A stretch of 64,000 nucleotides of DNA, taken from assembly GCA_964556395.1 (NCBI GenBank), contig CAZKVR010000003.1:48779-112778 (forward strand), written 5' to 3'. The stretch's first letter is position 1. Each line of letters starts with the position of its first letter. This document shows positions 9,019 to 16,835 of the stretch, piece by piece. This stretch comes from WJKR01 sp964556395 (GTDB lineage: Archaea > Nanobdellota > Nanobdellia > Woesearchaeales > WJKR01). The translations under genes were made by a program, and so were the position numbers. The notes under the pieces were generated by a model that ran no database searches, had not been told where the DNA came from, and saw nothing but the letters and a program-made list of their open reading frames with translations.

Positions 9019-9555
9019 ATGGCAGACAAAGCGCAAGAAGGCATGAAGGTCAAGATCCACTACACCGGAAAGCTCGACGACGGAGAGGTCTTCGACAGCA
9101 GCGAGGGCAAGGACCCGCTGGAATTCGTCATCGGCGAAGGCAAAATCATCCAGGGCTTCGAGGAAGGCGTCGTCGGCATGGCCGTCGGCGAAGAGAAGGA
9201 CCTCACCATCCCGCCCGAGAAGGCGTACGGCCACCCGCGCGACGAACTCGTCCAGCAAGTCCCGAAGGAGAAGCTAGGAGACCTCAAGCCGGAAGAAGGC
9301 ATGATGATCGGCATGCAAGTCCCGGGCGTCGAGCAGGTCTTCCCCGCGAAGATCACCGAGGTCAAGGAAGACGGCAGCGTCACGGTCGACCTCAACCCAC
9401 CCCTCGCCGGCAAGACACTCCACTTCCACATCAAACTGGAAGGTGCCGAAGAGGCGCCCGCGCAGGAAGGCTCCGAGGCAGAGCAAGCGCAGGCCCCTCA
9501 AGAGTCCGAGTCCCCGGAGAGCTCCGGCGACGAGCAGAAGGACAAGGCCCAATAA
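9019..9555 (+). CDS. FKBP-type peptidyl-prolyl isomerase (SlyD-like)
   Basis: A 178-residue proline isomerase/chaperone. The FKBP core begins VKIHYTGKLDDGEVFDSS and includes FVIGEGKIIQGFEEGVVGM. An IF-type insert (about residues 75-120) marks the SlyD-like archaeal class, which helps fold proline-limited proteins. The C-terminal 40 residues form an acidic, Glu/Ser/Gln-rich tail instead of the His-rich tail of bacterial SlyD. AAGGTGA sits 5 nt before the ATG at 9019, so this start is preferred over the in-frame GTG at 9010. Confidence 0.93.
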   Translation: MADKAQEGMKVKIHYTGKLDDGEVFDSSEGKDPLEFVIGEGKIIQGFEEGVVGMAVGEEKDLTIPPEKAYGHPRDELVQQVPKEKLGDLKPEEGMMIGMQVPGVEQVFPAKITEVKEDGSVTVDLNPPLAGKTLHFHIKLEGAEEAPAQEGSEAEQAQAPQESESPESSGDEQKDKAQ

Positions 9556-9643
9556 ACCGTTTTTCTTCTTTTCCCATTCTTCGTACCGGCTCCGCGTGAG
9601 CAGGGAGAAGATTTATTAACCACACCCCTCCCGCCACAAGCAT

Positions 9644-10006
9644 ATGACTACGCTCATCACATGCCTAAGTACAGGCAAAGGAAGCTGGGGCCACGTGTCA
9701 AGGCTCATCGCACAGCAGGAGTGGGAGAAGATCATCATCGTGACGAACGAGTTCGGACACGAGCGGTTCTCGAACGAGAAGGAGTTCACGCCCATCGTGA
9801 TAGACGCGAAGAAGCCGATGGGAGAGCTCGTCAGCGACATCAAGCAAGCGTTGTCGGAACAGGACATCCAAGAGACGGAAGTCGCGCTGAACATGTACTC
9901 CGGCAGCGGCAAGGAGCACATGGCACTGTTGGCAGCGGTGCTGAAGTCAGGCCTCGGGCCCAGGCTCATCATCCCGACTGACGAGGGCGGCACCGAAGAG
10001 CTCTAA
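9644..10006 (+). CDS. Conserved Rossmann-like (CARF-like) protein
   Basis: A 120-residue alpha/beta protein. Strand 1 is followed by a CLSTGKG turn, strand 2 is IIIVTNEFG, and near the C-terminus there is LNMYSGSGKEHMAL, which resembles the strand-loop-helix (N-x-T-G-G-T-K-x-M-x-x-A) that binds cyclic nucleotides in CARF and DUF1887 domains. No effector domain and no CRISPR array or cas gene lies in the window, so a second-messenger role is only a guess. A TTTATTAA box about 29 bp before ATG indicates a leaderless transcript. Its end overlaps the convergent methyltransferase gene by 4 bp. Confidence 0.6.
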   Translation: MTTLITCLSTGKGSWGHVSRLIAQQEWEKIIIVTNEFGHERFSNEKEFTPIVIDAKKPMGELVSDIKQALSEQDIQETEVALNMYSGSGKEHMALLAAVLKSGLGPRLIIPTDEGGTEEL

Positions 10007-10593
10007 ACCTTCCTGGAGCGGTAGACGCGGAACCCACCACCCTTACCGAGGACGTCGACGTTCCCGAAAACCTCTTTCATCTCCTTCTCGAACGTGGCTC
10101 CACCCTTCTTATGACGGGCGACGAGCTGCAACGAGCCACCCTCTTCGAGGCGCTCGTACGACTCCCTGATGAGCCTGAAGCACACGTCGCGGCCAGCGGC
10201 GTACGGCGGGTTCAACAAGACCGCGTCGAACGAGCCAGAAAGGTTTGAGAACCCGTCAGACAATACCACCTCTGCCTCCACGCCGACCCGCTCGAGGTTC
10301 TTCCGTGCCAAGGTAACGGCGCGGCGGTTGACGTCACTCATGACGACCTCCAACGAAGGATGGAGGGACTTGACGACGAGGCCGACCGGCCCCCAGCCGC
10401 AGCCGAGGTCGAGCACCCTGCCTGACCCGGGAAGGGAAGCGTTCTCTATCAGCAAGGACGTGCCGTTGTCCAGGGAGTCCTTGGAGAACACGCCGTTCGC
10501 CGTGACGGCTGAGAACGACCGGCCACGGGCGTTGAAGGAGACCGCCTGCTCGCGGACCGGGCCGCGCTGCTCCTGGTCGTAGTAGTGCGCCAC
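10003..10593 (-). CDS. RsmC-like class I methyltransferase
   Basis: A 196-residue SAM-dependent methyltransferase of the RsmC/RlmG C-terminal-domain type, which methylates guanine N2 in rRNA in bacteria. The SAM-binding loop DLGCGWGPVG is at 62-71 and the catalytic NPPY at 128-131, the signature of amino-group methylation of a base. The FSKDSLDNGT segment near 36-45 is also typical. Archaeal members are short like this one. It lies downstream of two membrane protein genes in the same direction, 9 bp after the second. Confidence 0.88.
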   Translation of the reverse strand: MAHYYDQEQRGPVREQAVSFNARGRSFSAVTANGVFSKDSLDNGTSLLIENASLPGSGRVLDLGCGWGPVGLVVKSLHPSLEVVMSDVNRRAVTLARKNLERVGVEAEVVLSDGFSNLSGSFDAVLLNPPYAAGRDVCFRLIRESYERLEEGGSLQLVARHKKGGATFEKEMKEVFGNVDVLGKGGGFRVYRSRKV

Positions 10594-10602
10594 AGGCCCA
10601 CC

Positions 10603-11352
10603 TCACATGACGCCGAAGAGGGCGTAGAGGAAGCGGTCGGCGGACTTGACGACCTCGTCAGCGTCGGTGCCTTGGATGACGAGGCACTGCGGGTACTGTT
10701 CGGGGACGCCGACGTAGTTCCGGTCGTGCTCGCGGAGGTAGATGACGAACGTGTCCTCACCTGAAGAGGAGCAGTCGACGATCGGCGTGTCCTCCGACAC
10801 GCTCTCAGGCCTCTTTGTCAGGCCGACCCTGGTAGGGATGTTGTAGATGTCGTACCGTTCCCCGGTGATCTTGGCGATCTCGACGCCGGCGATGACGACG
10901 CCGGAGGGGGCTTCAGGGTTCATCGTGATGAACAACCGGCCGTCGCCGGTCTGGTTGACCATGGTGGAGAGGGCCTGGACTGTCTCGACCGCCTTGGGGT
11001 CGATGGGGATGTCCTCGAGCTCTTCAGGGAGGTGGTGGACCGCGACGCGGTAGGGCTGGCCGTTCACCATGACGCGGACGGACCACATGTCATCTTGCTC
11101 TATGAAGCAGAAGTTGTTGTACTCCTCATCGCAATCCTCGGATGCCGGGTCCATGCTGCTCCACGCGCCGATGACGAGGATGGCGGCGATGACGACGAGG
11201 GCTCCGACGAGGTACCAGACGGCTTTCGTACTTTCCTTCTTGCCTTCAGGCTCGACGGATGCCTTCTTCGTAGAGGTTTTCTTCGCGGACTTCTTGGGAG
11301 CGGCTTTCTTCGCCGCCTTCTTCGCGGACTTCTCAGGTTGCTTGTCGGTCAT
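10603..11352 (-). CDS. Membrane-anchored protein with Lys/Ala-rich N-terminal tail
   Basis: A 249-residue protein of unknown function. Residues 1-42 are a lysine/alanine/serine-rich tail reminiscent of histone H1 or AT-tail sequences, residues 44-65 form one transmembrane helix, and the remaining 180 residues are predicted outside the membrane. The tail would be cytoplasmic and could touch DNA. The outer domain has cysteines (C-D-E-E near 81, C near 200) that may form disulphides. The end of the outer domain (CLVIQG...FLYALFGV) is recognisably similar to the end of the 201-aa neighbour, so the two are paralogues in one operon. Confidence 0.7.
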   Translation of the reverse strand: MTDKQPEKSAKKAAKKAAPKKSAKKTSTKKASVEPEGKKESTKAVWYLVGALVVIAAILVIGAWSSMDPASEDCDEEYNNFCFIEQDDMWSVRVMVNGQPYRVAVHHLPEELEDIPIDPKAVETVQALSTMVNQTGDGRLFITMNPEAPSGVVIAGVEIAKITGERYDIYNIPTRVGLTKRPESVSEDTPIVDCSSSGEDTFVIYLREHDRNYVGVPEQYPQCLVIQGTDADEVVKSADRFLYALFGVM

Positions 11353-11367
11353 GAGTATTCACCAGTC

Positions 11368-11973
11368 TTAAGAGGATTCGTACACGCCATAATAGGAGTA
11401 GACGAGAGCGTCGCGGAGCTCGTAGAACGCGGTACCGTTGCCTTTCATGCGGAGACAAGAGTCGTCCTTGACGAGAGCTGTCTCATCGCTGAGCTCGAAG
11501 GAGACGACAGGAACCTCAGCCGTGGCGTTGGCACACGTCGCGACAGGGAGGTCGTAAGCGCTCGAATTCGTCGTCACCGCGTTGATGGCGGGCTTCTGCA
11601 ACAACGAGGAGAGGTCGAGCCGGACTTCCGAGAGGGCTCCGAGCTGCTCCTGCGGGGCTTCGGGGTCGAAGGTGAGGACGAGAGCCTGCGAGCCGCGGAG
11701 GAGCGACTTGGCATCCGCGGAGAGGGCGTATTGCTCGATGCTGCTCGGCAGACGGTAGTACGACACGTCCTGGCCGGTGAGGTCGGCCGTGTACATCCGC
11801 GTGTCCTGGTCGATGGCGAACGTGATGCCGTAATCCTTGACGGTCTGGTCCTGCGCCCCCCGTCCTGAGAGGTAGACGCCGAAGCCGCTCATCACCATGA
11901 GGAACGCCACGACGACGGCCATGATTATCCTGTTGCGCCGTTCCTTCCGGCGCTCGATGCGTCGCAATGCCAT
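11368..11973 (-). CDS. Single-pass membrane protein, paralogue of the next gene
   Basis: A 201-residue protein of unknown function. A basic N-terminus (RRIERRKERRNR) precedes a transmembrane segment at about 17-36, and the rest is extracytoplasmic. The C-terminal pattern, CLRMKGNGTAFYELRDALVYSYYGV, cut into short pieces, aligns with CLVIQG-ADEV-RFLYALFGV in the 249-aa neighbour, and both have an FDP/NPEAP turn in the middle. Both look like products of one duplication. The first gene of an operon that runs into the RsmC-like gene. Upstream lies repeat element A. Confidence 0.65.
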   Translation of the reverse strand: MALRRIERRKERRNRIIMAVVVAFLMVMSGFGVYLSGRGAQDQTVKDYGITFAIDQDTRMYTADLTGQDVSYYRLPSSIEQYALSADAKSLLRGSQALVLTFDPEAPQEQLGALSEVRLDLSSLLQKPAINAVTTNSSAYDLPVATCANATAEVPVVSFELSDETALVKDDSCLRMKGNGTAFYELRDALVYSYYGVYESS

Positions 11974-12023
11974 ACGGTTGGAGTGATGAGGATATTTTAA
12001 AAGCTTCCGGTGCTCGGCTGGCG

Positions 12024-12181
12024 TGTAGAAAAAACCAAGCGAACAACGAGGATAACTCTTGCGTCCGGTAAGAACAAGTCTGATTTATAAAAAAGCACTT
12101 CTTGCAAGAGCCATTCAGGCGCCGCGACCACTACAAGAGCAAGATAGTCTGCAAATCCATACTTGAGGAAACTTATTTAAA
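12024..12181 (+). repeat. Intergenic repeat element, copy A
   Basis: One of three copies of a conserved intergenic element. Blocks in order: TGTAGAAAAAACC at 12024-12036; TTTATAAAAAA at 12084-12094; CTTGCAAGAGCCATTCAGG at 12101-12119; AAGAGCAAG at about 12135-12143; TCTGCAAATCC at 12148-12158; GGAAACTTATTT at 12167-12178. The same blocks in the same order and nearly the same spacing occur at 61664-61822 and 63703-63865. The last block overlaps the TATA box of alaS. It could be a small RNA gene, a regulatory element or a decayed gene family; see findings. Confidence 0.7.
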
Positions 12182-12206
12182 CCGCGGTCCGTCTACAAAG
12201 AACAAC

Positions 12207-14750
12207 ATGGTCATGCCTGACAAGGAGGTCAAGCGCTGGTTCAAGGCCGAGGCGAGCAAGGACCCCGACAAGTACTACGCGACCGAGGTGTTGCGTGCCG
12301 AGGGTTTCAAACGGAGCCAGTGCGCCGAGTGCGGCACCTATTATTGGAGCACTGACGAGGGCCGCACGACGTGCGACGACCCGGCCTGCTCTGGCGGCTT
12401 CCGCTTCTTCGAGGACAACCCTGCCAAGGAGCCGATGGACTACGTCCGGACGTGGAAGGCTTTCAAGAATCTCATGGAGGGTCGCGGCTACACTGCTATC
12501 GAGCGCTACCCGGTCATCGCGCGGTGGCGGGCCGACACGGAGTTCGTCCAGGCGAGCATCTACGACTTCCAACCCTACGTCGTGACGGGCGAGGTGGACC
12601 CGCCGGCCAACCCGCTGGTCGTGCCGCAGTTCTCATTACGTTTCAATGATGTGGACAACGTCGGCGTGACGATGAGCCACATGACCGGGTTCGTCATGAT
12701 AGGCCAGCACGCGTTCATGCCCAAGGATGAGTGGGATCAGGACAAGGTGTTCAGGGACATCTACGCCTGGCTCCGTGAAGGCCTCGGGCTCCCTAAGGAT
12801 GAGATCACGTTCCACGAGGACTCGTGGGCGGGCGGCGGCAACTTCGGGCCTTGTATGGAGTTCTTCAGCCGTGGCTGCGAGCTGGGCAACCAGGTGTACA
12901 TGCTGTACGAGCAGACCGCGGACGGCCATAAGGAGTTGCCGCTGAAGGTGCTCGACATGGGGATGGGCCATGAGCGCGTCGCCTGGTTCACCCAGGGGAA
13001 AGGCACGATCTACGACGCGGCGTTCCCGACGGTGATGGAGAAGCTGCGTTCACGGACGGATGTGGCGTACGACGAGGAGCTCGTGAGGAAGTACCTGCCT
13101 TACGCGTCCTACCTCAACGCCGACGAGACGGACGACGTCGAGGCCGAGTGGCAGCGCGTCGCGGACGCGGTGGGGAGGAGCGTCGATGACGTTAAGGCGT
13201 TCGTCAAGCCGCTCGCCGCGTTGTACAGCGTGGCCGAGCACGCCCGGTCGTTGCTCGTGGCGTTGAGCGACGGCGGCCTGCCGAGCAACGTCGGCGGCGG
13301 CTACAACCTCAGGGTCATCCTGCGACGCGCGTTGCGGTTCCTCGACGAGTATGGCTGGGACGTGAAGCTGTACGAGGTGTGCGAGTGGCACGCCGACTAC
13401 CTCAAGGGATTGTTCCCGGAGCTGTCTGAGAACCTCGACGAGGTGAAGGAGATACTCGCGTACGAGGAGCGGCGCTACGAGGAGTCGAAGGAGCGCAATG
13501 CCAAGCTCGTCAAGCGATTGGTGGAGAAGGGCGAGGATTTCTCGACTGGGAAGCTCATCGAATTGTACGACAGCAAGGGTGTCGCGCCCGAAGAGGTCGC
13601 CAAGGCTGCGGCCGAGGCGGGCCAGGAGGTCGAGGTGCCTGAGAACTTCTACGCGTTGGTGGCTGAGAAGCACGCGGATGAGGGAGCGGGCGCGACGAGA
13701 ACCGGCAAGGAGGAGTCCTTGCCGTTGGACGAGTTGCCGCCGACCGACGCGTTGTACTTCGACCATTATGATTACGTGGATTTCACAGGACGTGTCATCA
13801 GGATCATCGACAACAACGTGGTGTTGGACCGTACGGCGTTCTACCCCACGAGCGGCGGGCAGGTCCATGACAAGGGCACGCTGGGAGGTGTCGAGGTCGT
13901 CGAGGTGTTCTCGCAGGCCACGCCGGAAGGCAAGGTTATAGTCCATGTATTGGCTGATGAGCCCGGCTTCAAGGAAGGCGACAAGGTGGAAGGGAGGATA
14001 GACCTGGAGCGGCGCGCGCAACTGGCGCAACACCACACGGCGACGCACATCCTCACGGGTTCCGCCCGGCGGGTGTTGGGGGATCACGTGTGGCAGGCTG
14101 GCGCGGCCAAGACTCCTGAGAAGAGCCGGTTGGACATCACGCATTATGAGCAGCTCTCGGACGAAGAGTTGGAGAGTATTGAACGGTTGGCCAACGAGGT
14201 CGTGGACGAGAACCGTCCGGTGTACAAGTCTTTCATGGCGCGCGACCTGGCGGAGGCGGAGTATGGCTTCAGGCTCTACCAGGGCGGCGCGGTGCCTGGC
14301 AAGAGGTTGCGTATCGTCAACATCGAGGGTTTCGACGTCGAGGCTTGCGGTGGCACCCACCTGGACGTGACGGGTGACGTCGGGCACGTCAAGATCCTCA
14401 AGACGAGCAAGATCCAGGACGGTGTCGTCAGGCTCGAGTTCGTCGCAGGGGCTGCGGCCGAGGCGGCGCTCGCGCATGAGCGGCAGTTGTTGGAAGAGTC
14501 TTTGGCGGTCGTGGGCGGTGTTGAGAGGCAGTTGCCGGCTAGGGCTGAGGAGTTGTTCCGGCTGTGGAAGAAGGCTAAGAAGGGCAAGCTGGACGAGTTC
14601 GGATTATCGGCGACTGAGGAGACGGACGGCGACCCGTTGGTGGAAGCTTCGAAGGTGTTGAAGACCCAGCCCGAGCACGTGCCGAAGACGCTGAAGCGGT
14701 TCTCGCAGGACATCGAGAAGCGGTTGTCGAAGAAGAATTCTGAAAAATAA
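12207..14750 (+). CDS. alaS: Alanyl-tRNA synthetase (archaeal type)
   Basis: Charges tRNA-Ala and edits mischarged Ser/Gly. The 847-residue product has an N-terminal archaeal-type zinc element (CAECG then C-D-D-P-A-C), a class II catalytic core with the TGFVMIGQHA and ECxxLGNQVYM-like region, and an editing domain with HTATH near 610 and CGGTH near 713. The ATG at 12207 is chosen because CTTATTTAAA at 12172-12181 sits 27-30 bp upstream; the longer frame starting at 12102 reads through repeat element A. Codon choice is unlike gyrB or rps15, with many TTG, GTG and other G/T-ending codons. Confidence 0.97.
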   Translation: MVMPDKEVKRWFKAEASKDPDKYYATEVLRAEGFKRSQCAECGTYYWSTDEGRTTCDDPACSGGFRFFEDNPAKEPMDYVRTWKAFKNLMEGRGYTAIERYPVIARWRADTEFVQASIYDFQPYVVTGEVDPPANPLVVPQFSLRFNDVDNVGVTMSHMTGFVMIGQHAFMPKDEWDQDKVFRDIYAWLREGLGLPKDEITFHEDSWAGGGNFGPCMEFFSRGCELGNQVYMLYEQTADGHKELPLKVLDMGMGHERVAWFTQGKGTIYDAAFPTVMEKLRSRTDVAYDEELVRKYLPYASYLNADETDDVEAEWQRVADAVGRSVDDVKAFVKPLAALYSVAEHARSLLVALSDGGLPSNVGGGYNLRVILRRALRFLDEYGWDVKLYEVCEWHADYLKGLFPELSENLDEVKEILAYEERRYEESKERNAKLVKRLVEKGEDFSTGKLIELYDSKGVAPEEVAKAAAEAGQEVEVPENFYALVAEKHADEGAGATRTGKEESLPLDELPPTDALYFDHYDYVDFTGRVIRIIDNNVVLDRTAFYPTSGGQVHDKGTLGGVEVVEVFSQATPEGKVIVHVLADEPGFKEGDKVEGRIDLERRAQLAQHHTATHILTGSARRVLGDHVWQAGAAKTPEKSRLDITHYEQLSDEELESIERLANEVVDENRPVYKSFMARDLAEAEYGFRLYQGGAVPGKRLRIVNIEGFDVEACGGTHLDVTGDVGHVKILKTSKIQDGVVRLEFVAGAAAEAALAHERQLLEESLAVVGGVERQLPARAEELFRLWKKAKKGKLDEFGLSATEETDGDPLVEASKVLKTQPEHVPKTLKRFSQDIEKRLSKKNSEK

Positions 14751-14756
14751 GAAGAT

Positions 14757-15071
14757 TTATCGTTTCTGCTCGCGGCCGCTGTGCCTTGCTATCAGGGCTA
14801 TGAGGAGCAGTACCAATCCGAGGATGAGGTAGCCCGCCCCTTGTCCGAGCTGCGGCAGGGCGTCGTTGAGCAGTTTGGCGATGCCGACGAGTCCGAAGAC
14901 GAGTCCTAGGATGACGAACGCCAAGAGTATGAGCTGTCGCACGACGTTCTCGGCGGCCTGCTCGACCGCCAGCTTGACCTCGTCGATGGTGGTGTCGACT
15001 CGTTCTTGGACCTCGTCGAGGACGGTCTCTCCTAGAAGGGACGCGAGACCTTTAAAGAGTCCTTTGAGCAT
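14757..15071 (-). CDS. Two-helix membrane protein, YqjE/DUF1469-like
   Basis: A 104-residue protein with an amphipathic N-terminal half and two transmembrane helices (about 46-66 and 78-96), followed by a basic tail. This matches the layout of bacterial YqjE (phage holin superfamily III, DUF1469). It follows the DUF883-like gene by 2 bp, and in bacteria yqjD and yqjE are likewise neighbours. The function in membrane or ribosome anchoring is known only loosely for the bacterial family. The family assignment rests on layout rather than strong motif identity. Confidence 0.6.
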   Translation of the reverse strand: MLKGLFKGLASLLGETVLDEVQERVDTTIDEVKLAVEQAAENVVRQLILLAFVILGLVFGLVGIAKLLNDALPQLGQGAGYLILGLVLLLIALIARHSGREQKR

Positions 15072-15073
15072 GG

Positions 15074-15301
15074 TCAGCGCCTCCGCCTCTTGAACAGTCG
15101 TCCGAGGAAGTATCCGGCCACGAGGGCTCCGCCGACGCTGATGAAGGGGTGTTTCCTGATGAACTCCTCAGCGGTCTCCTTGCGCTCGACGGCGCTCTCC
15201 CAGGAGTCCTTGTTGTCGTCCTGGAACTTCTCCAGCTCTTCCTGTGCTTTCTTCAAGAATGATCGCAATTCCTTGGCTGTGTCGTCTTTCCGGCGTGCCA
15301 T
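15074..15301 (-). CDS. YqjD/ElaB (DUF883)-like membrane-anchored protein
   Basis: A 75-residue protein with a charged helical N-terminal part and a C-terminal membrane anchor ending in RRRR. The FIRKHPFISVGGALVAGYFLGRLF stretch, read in parts, matches the DUF883 pattern of a V/IRKHP turn, a Gly-rich helix and terminal arginines. Bacterial YqjD/ElaB bind stationary-phase ribosomes and tether them to the membrane. GAGGTGA ends 5 nt before the ATG at 15301, which supports this start over the GTG at 15310. First gene of a two-gene operon with the YqjE-like protein. Confidence 0.7.
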   Translation of the reverse strand: MARRKDDTAKELRSFLKKAQEELEKFQDDNKDSWESAVERKETAEEFIRKHPFISVGGALVAGYFLGRLFKRRRR

Positions 15302-15414
15302 ACCACTCACCTCTTTATAAGGATAAGACGGGGTTGTTTTTATAGTTTTGGATACATTCCATGAGAAACGAAAGGTTTAAAAGAAGCATGGCTGCATCCC
15401 GTGGCTGAAGCTAC

Positions 15415-15624
15415 GTGATACGCAGCGAGGGTGAGAGACCCATACACACAGGATTGGAAGATCACGTGCAAAACGCGGTGTGTCCGCGTTGCAAGGAGAA
15501 GGTGCGGGAGCCTTGGATGTCGGAGTTCTGGGAGCAGTTCCACTACGTCACGACAAGGTGTGCGTCGTGCAGTTACAAGCTCTTCTACAAGGCTGATTTC
15601 ATCAGCGCTGGTGTCGAGAAGTAG
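15415..15624 (+). CDS. Small zinc-ribbon protein
   Basis: A 69-residue protein with two CxxC knuckles, CPRCKEKV at about 23-30 and CASCSYKL at about 49-56, forming one zinc ribbon. Function unknown. The start is taken as GTG at 15415; a GTTTAAAAG box at about 15373-15381 is appropriately spaced for transcription starting just before it. It ends 2 bp before the convergent map gene. Confidence 0.6.
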   Translation: MIRSEGERPIHTGLEDHVQNAVCPRCKEKVREPWMSEFWEQFHYVTTRCASCSYKLFYKADFISAGVEK

Positions 15625-15626
15625 TC

Positions 15627-16520
15627 TCAGTCTTCAGGCCAGGTGTAGATGACGGGTTTGTCTTTGACGATGACGCTGTGCTCGTGCTGGCTGACCAGGC
15701 CACCCCGTCGTTCCGGCAGGGGAGGGTGTGCGGTGACGCTCCCGTTGCGCTGGAGCTCGCGGAGGGCGAGGCGCGTCTTGCCTGCTCCGAATTCTTTCTC
15801 GAGCCACCTCGTCGTGAACGGGAGGCCGTGGTATCCTCGCAGCTTGCCGGCGACCTGGCGCGCGTAGGGACTTCTCGTCGGTTTCATCGCCGCCGGGCTG
15901 AAGACGGTCGGGTTACCGCCTTCCTGGATGGCGCCTTCACCGTCGGTGGCGAAGGGTTCTATGGCGATGGTCATGTCCTCTCTCAAGACGGTCTTGTCGC
16001 CCGTGGGGGTGTTGGGGATGCTCGGCGGCGTGTGGACCTGGTAGTGTCCGAGGCCGTGTCCTGAGAGGTTGCGGACGGGTTTGAAGCCGTGGCTCGTTAT
16101 CGTCTCTTGGATGGTGCGTCCGAGCTCGTCGAGCGTCGTGCCTGGCACCGCTATCTTGAGGGCTGCGTGGAGGGCTTCCTTGCTCGCCTTGAGGAGGTCT
16201 TCGTGGCTTCCGAGGTCTACGGTGAGGGCGTTGTCCGCTATGCGTCCGTCGACGTGGGCGCCGACGTCGAGCTTGACGACGTCTCCTTCCTGGAAGGCGG
16301 TGTCGTCCTCTTGCGAGGGGCAGTAGTGGGCGGCCACTTCGTTGAGGGAGAGCTGTGCTGGGAAGGCGATGCCGCCACCCATGGCTTCGATGCGGGCTTC
16401 CACCTTGTCGAGGACGTCTCTCAGGAGGATTCCTGGCTTGATCATGGCGGCTCCTTCTCTTAATGCGGTGCTGGCTATGCGTCCGGCTTTCCGGTAGCGT
16501 TCGAGCTCTTCCTGTTCCAT
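15627..16520 (-). CDS. map: Methionine aminopeptidase, type II
   Basis: Removes the initiator methionine from nascent proteins. The 297 residues match archaeal type IIa enzymes. The five metal ligands are visible: D85 (LDVGAH), D96 (IADNA), H155 (LSGHGLGH), E188 (IEPF) and a glutamate in QHEHSV near 283. The type II insert follows E188. Start is the ATG at 16520. Convergent with the zinc-ribbon gene and divergent from the DUF378 gene. Confidence 0.96.
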   Translation of the reverse strand: MEQEELERYRKAGRIASTALREGAAMIKPGILLRDVLDKVEARIEAMGGGIAFPAQLSLNEVAAHYCPSQEDDTAFQEGDVVKLDVGAHVDGRIADNALTVDLGSHEDLLKASKEALHAALKIAVPGTTLDELGRTIQETITSHGFKPVRNLSGHGLGHYQVHTPPSIPNTPTGDKTVLREDMTIAIEPFATDGEGAIQEGGNPTVFSPAAMKPTRSPYARQVAGKLRGYHGLPFTTRWLEKEFGAGKTRLALRELQRNGSVTAHPPLPERRGGLVSQHEHSVIVKDKPVIYTWPED

Positions 16521-16619
16521 AGGGGTTGGTTGCTTGGGGCTTGTTATTTAAATGTTTGGCGTTCTTTTAAGAAATGTTTATATATGAATGCAGCTTCATC
16601 ATCTGAGGGTGATGCGGGT

Positions 16620-16820
16620 ATGGTTGAGAAGACCTCTCTGGATTGGATAGCATTGGTGTTGGCGATCGTGGGCGGCCTGAACTGGGGCCTTGTCGGCGCG
16701 TTCAGGTTTGACCTCGTCGCATGGATCTTCGGTGAGATGAGCGTGGTGTCCCGCGTGGTGTACGTCCTCGTGGGCTTGGCGGCGATCTACCTGATCGCGT
16801 TCGCGTCGAAGAAGGACTGA
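16620..16820 (+). CDS. DUF378-like two-helix membrane protein
   Basis: A 66-residue protein with two transmembrane helices. The DWIALVLAIVGGLNWGLVGAF pattern, seen as LDWIALVLAIVGGLNWGL in pieces, is the DUF378 hallmark (N-W-G-L-V). The function of the family is unknown. The ATG at 16620 follows GAGGGTGATG, so it is preferred to the upstream in-frame ATG codons, which overlap the map promoter region. It ends 15 bp before the convergent signal peptidase gene. Confidence 0.8.
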   Translation: MVEKTSLDWIALVLAIVGGLNWGLVGAFRFDLVAWIFGEMSVVSRVVYVLVGLAAIYLIAFASKKD

Positions 16821-16835
16821 ATTTTTTTCTTTTTC

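Noticed and set aside
12102..12206. N-terminal extension of AlaRS starting at 12102
   Set aside because: The extension reads through repeat element A and the TATA box, and AlaRS proteins normally start near the MPDKEV segment.
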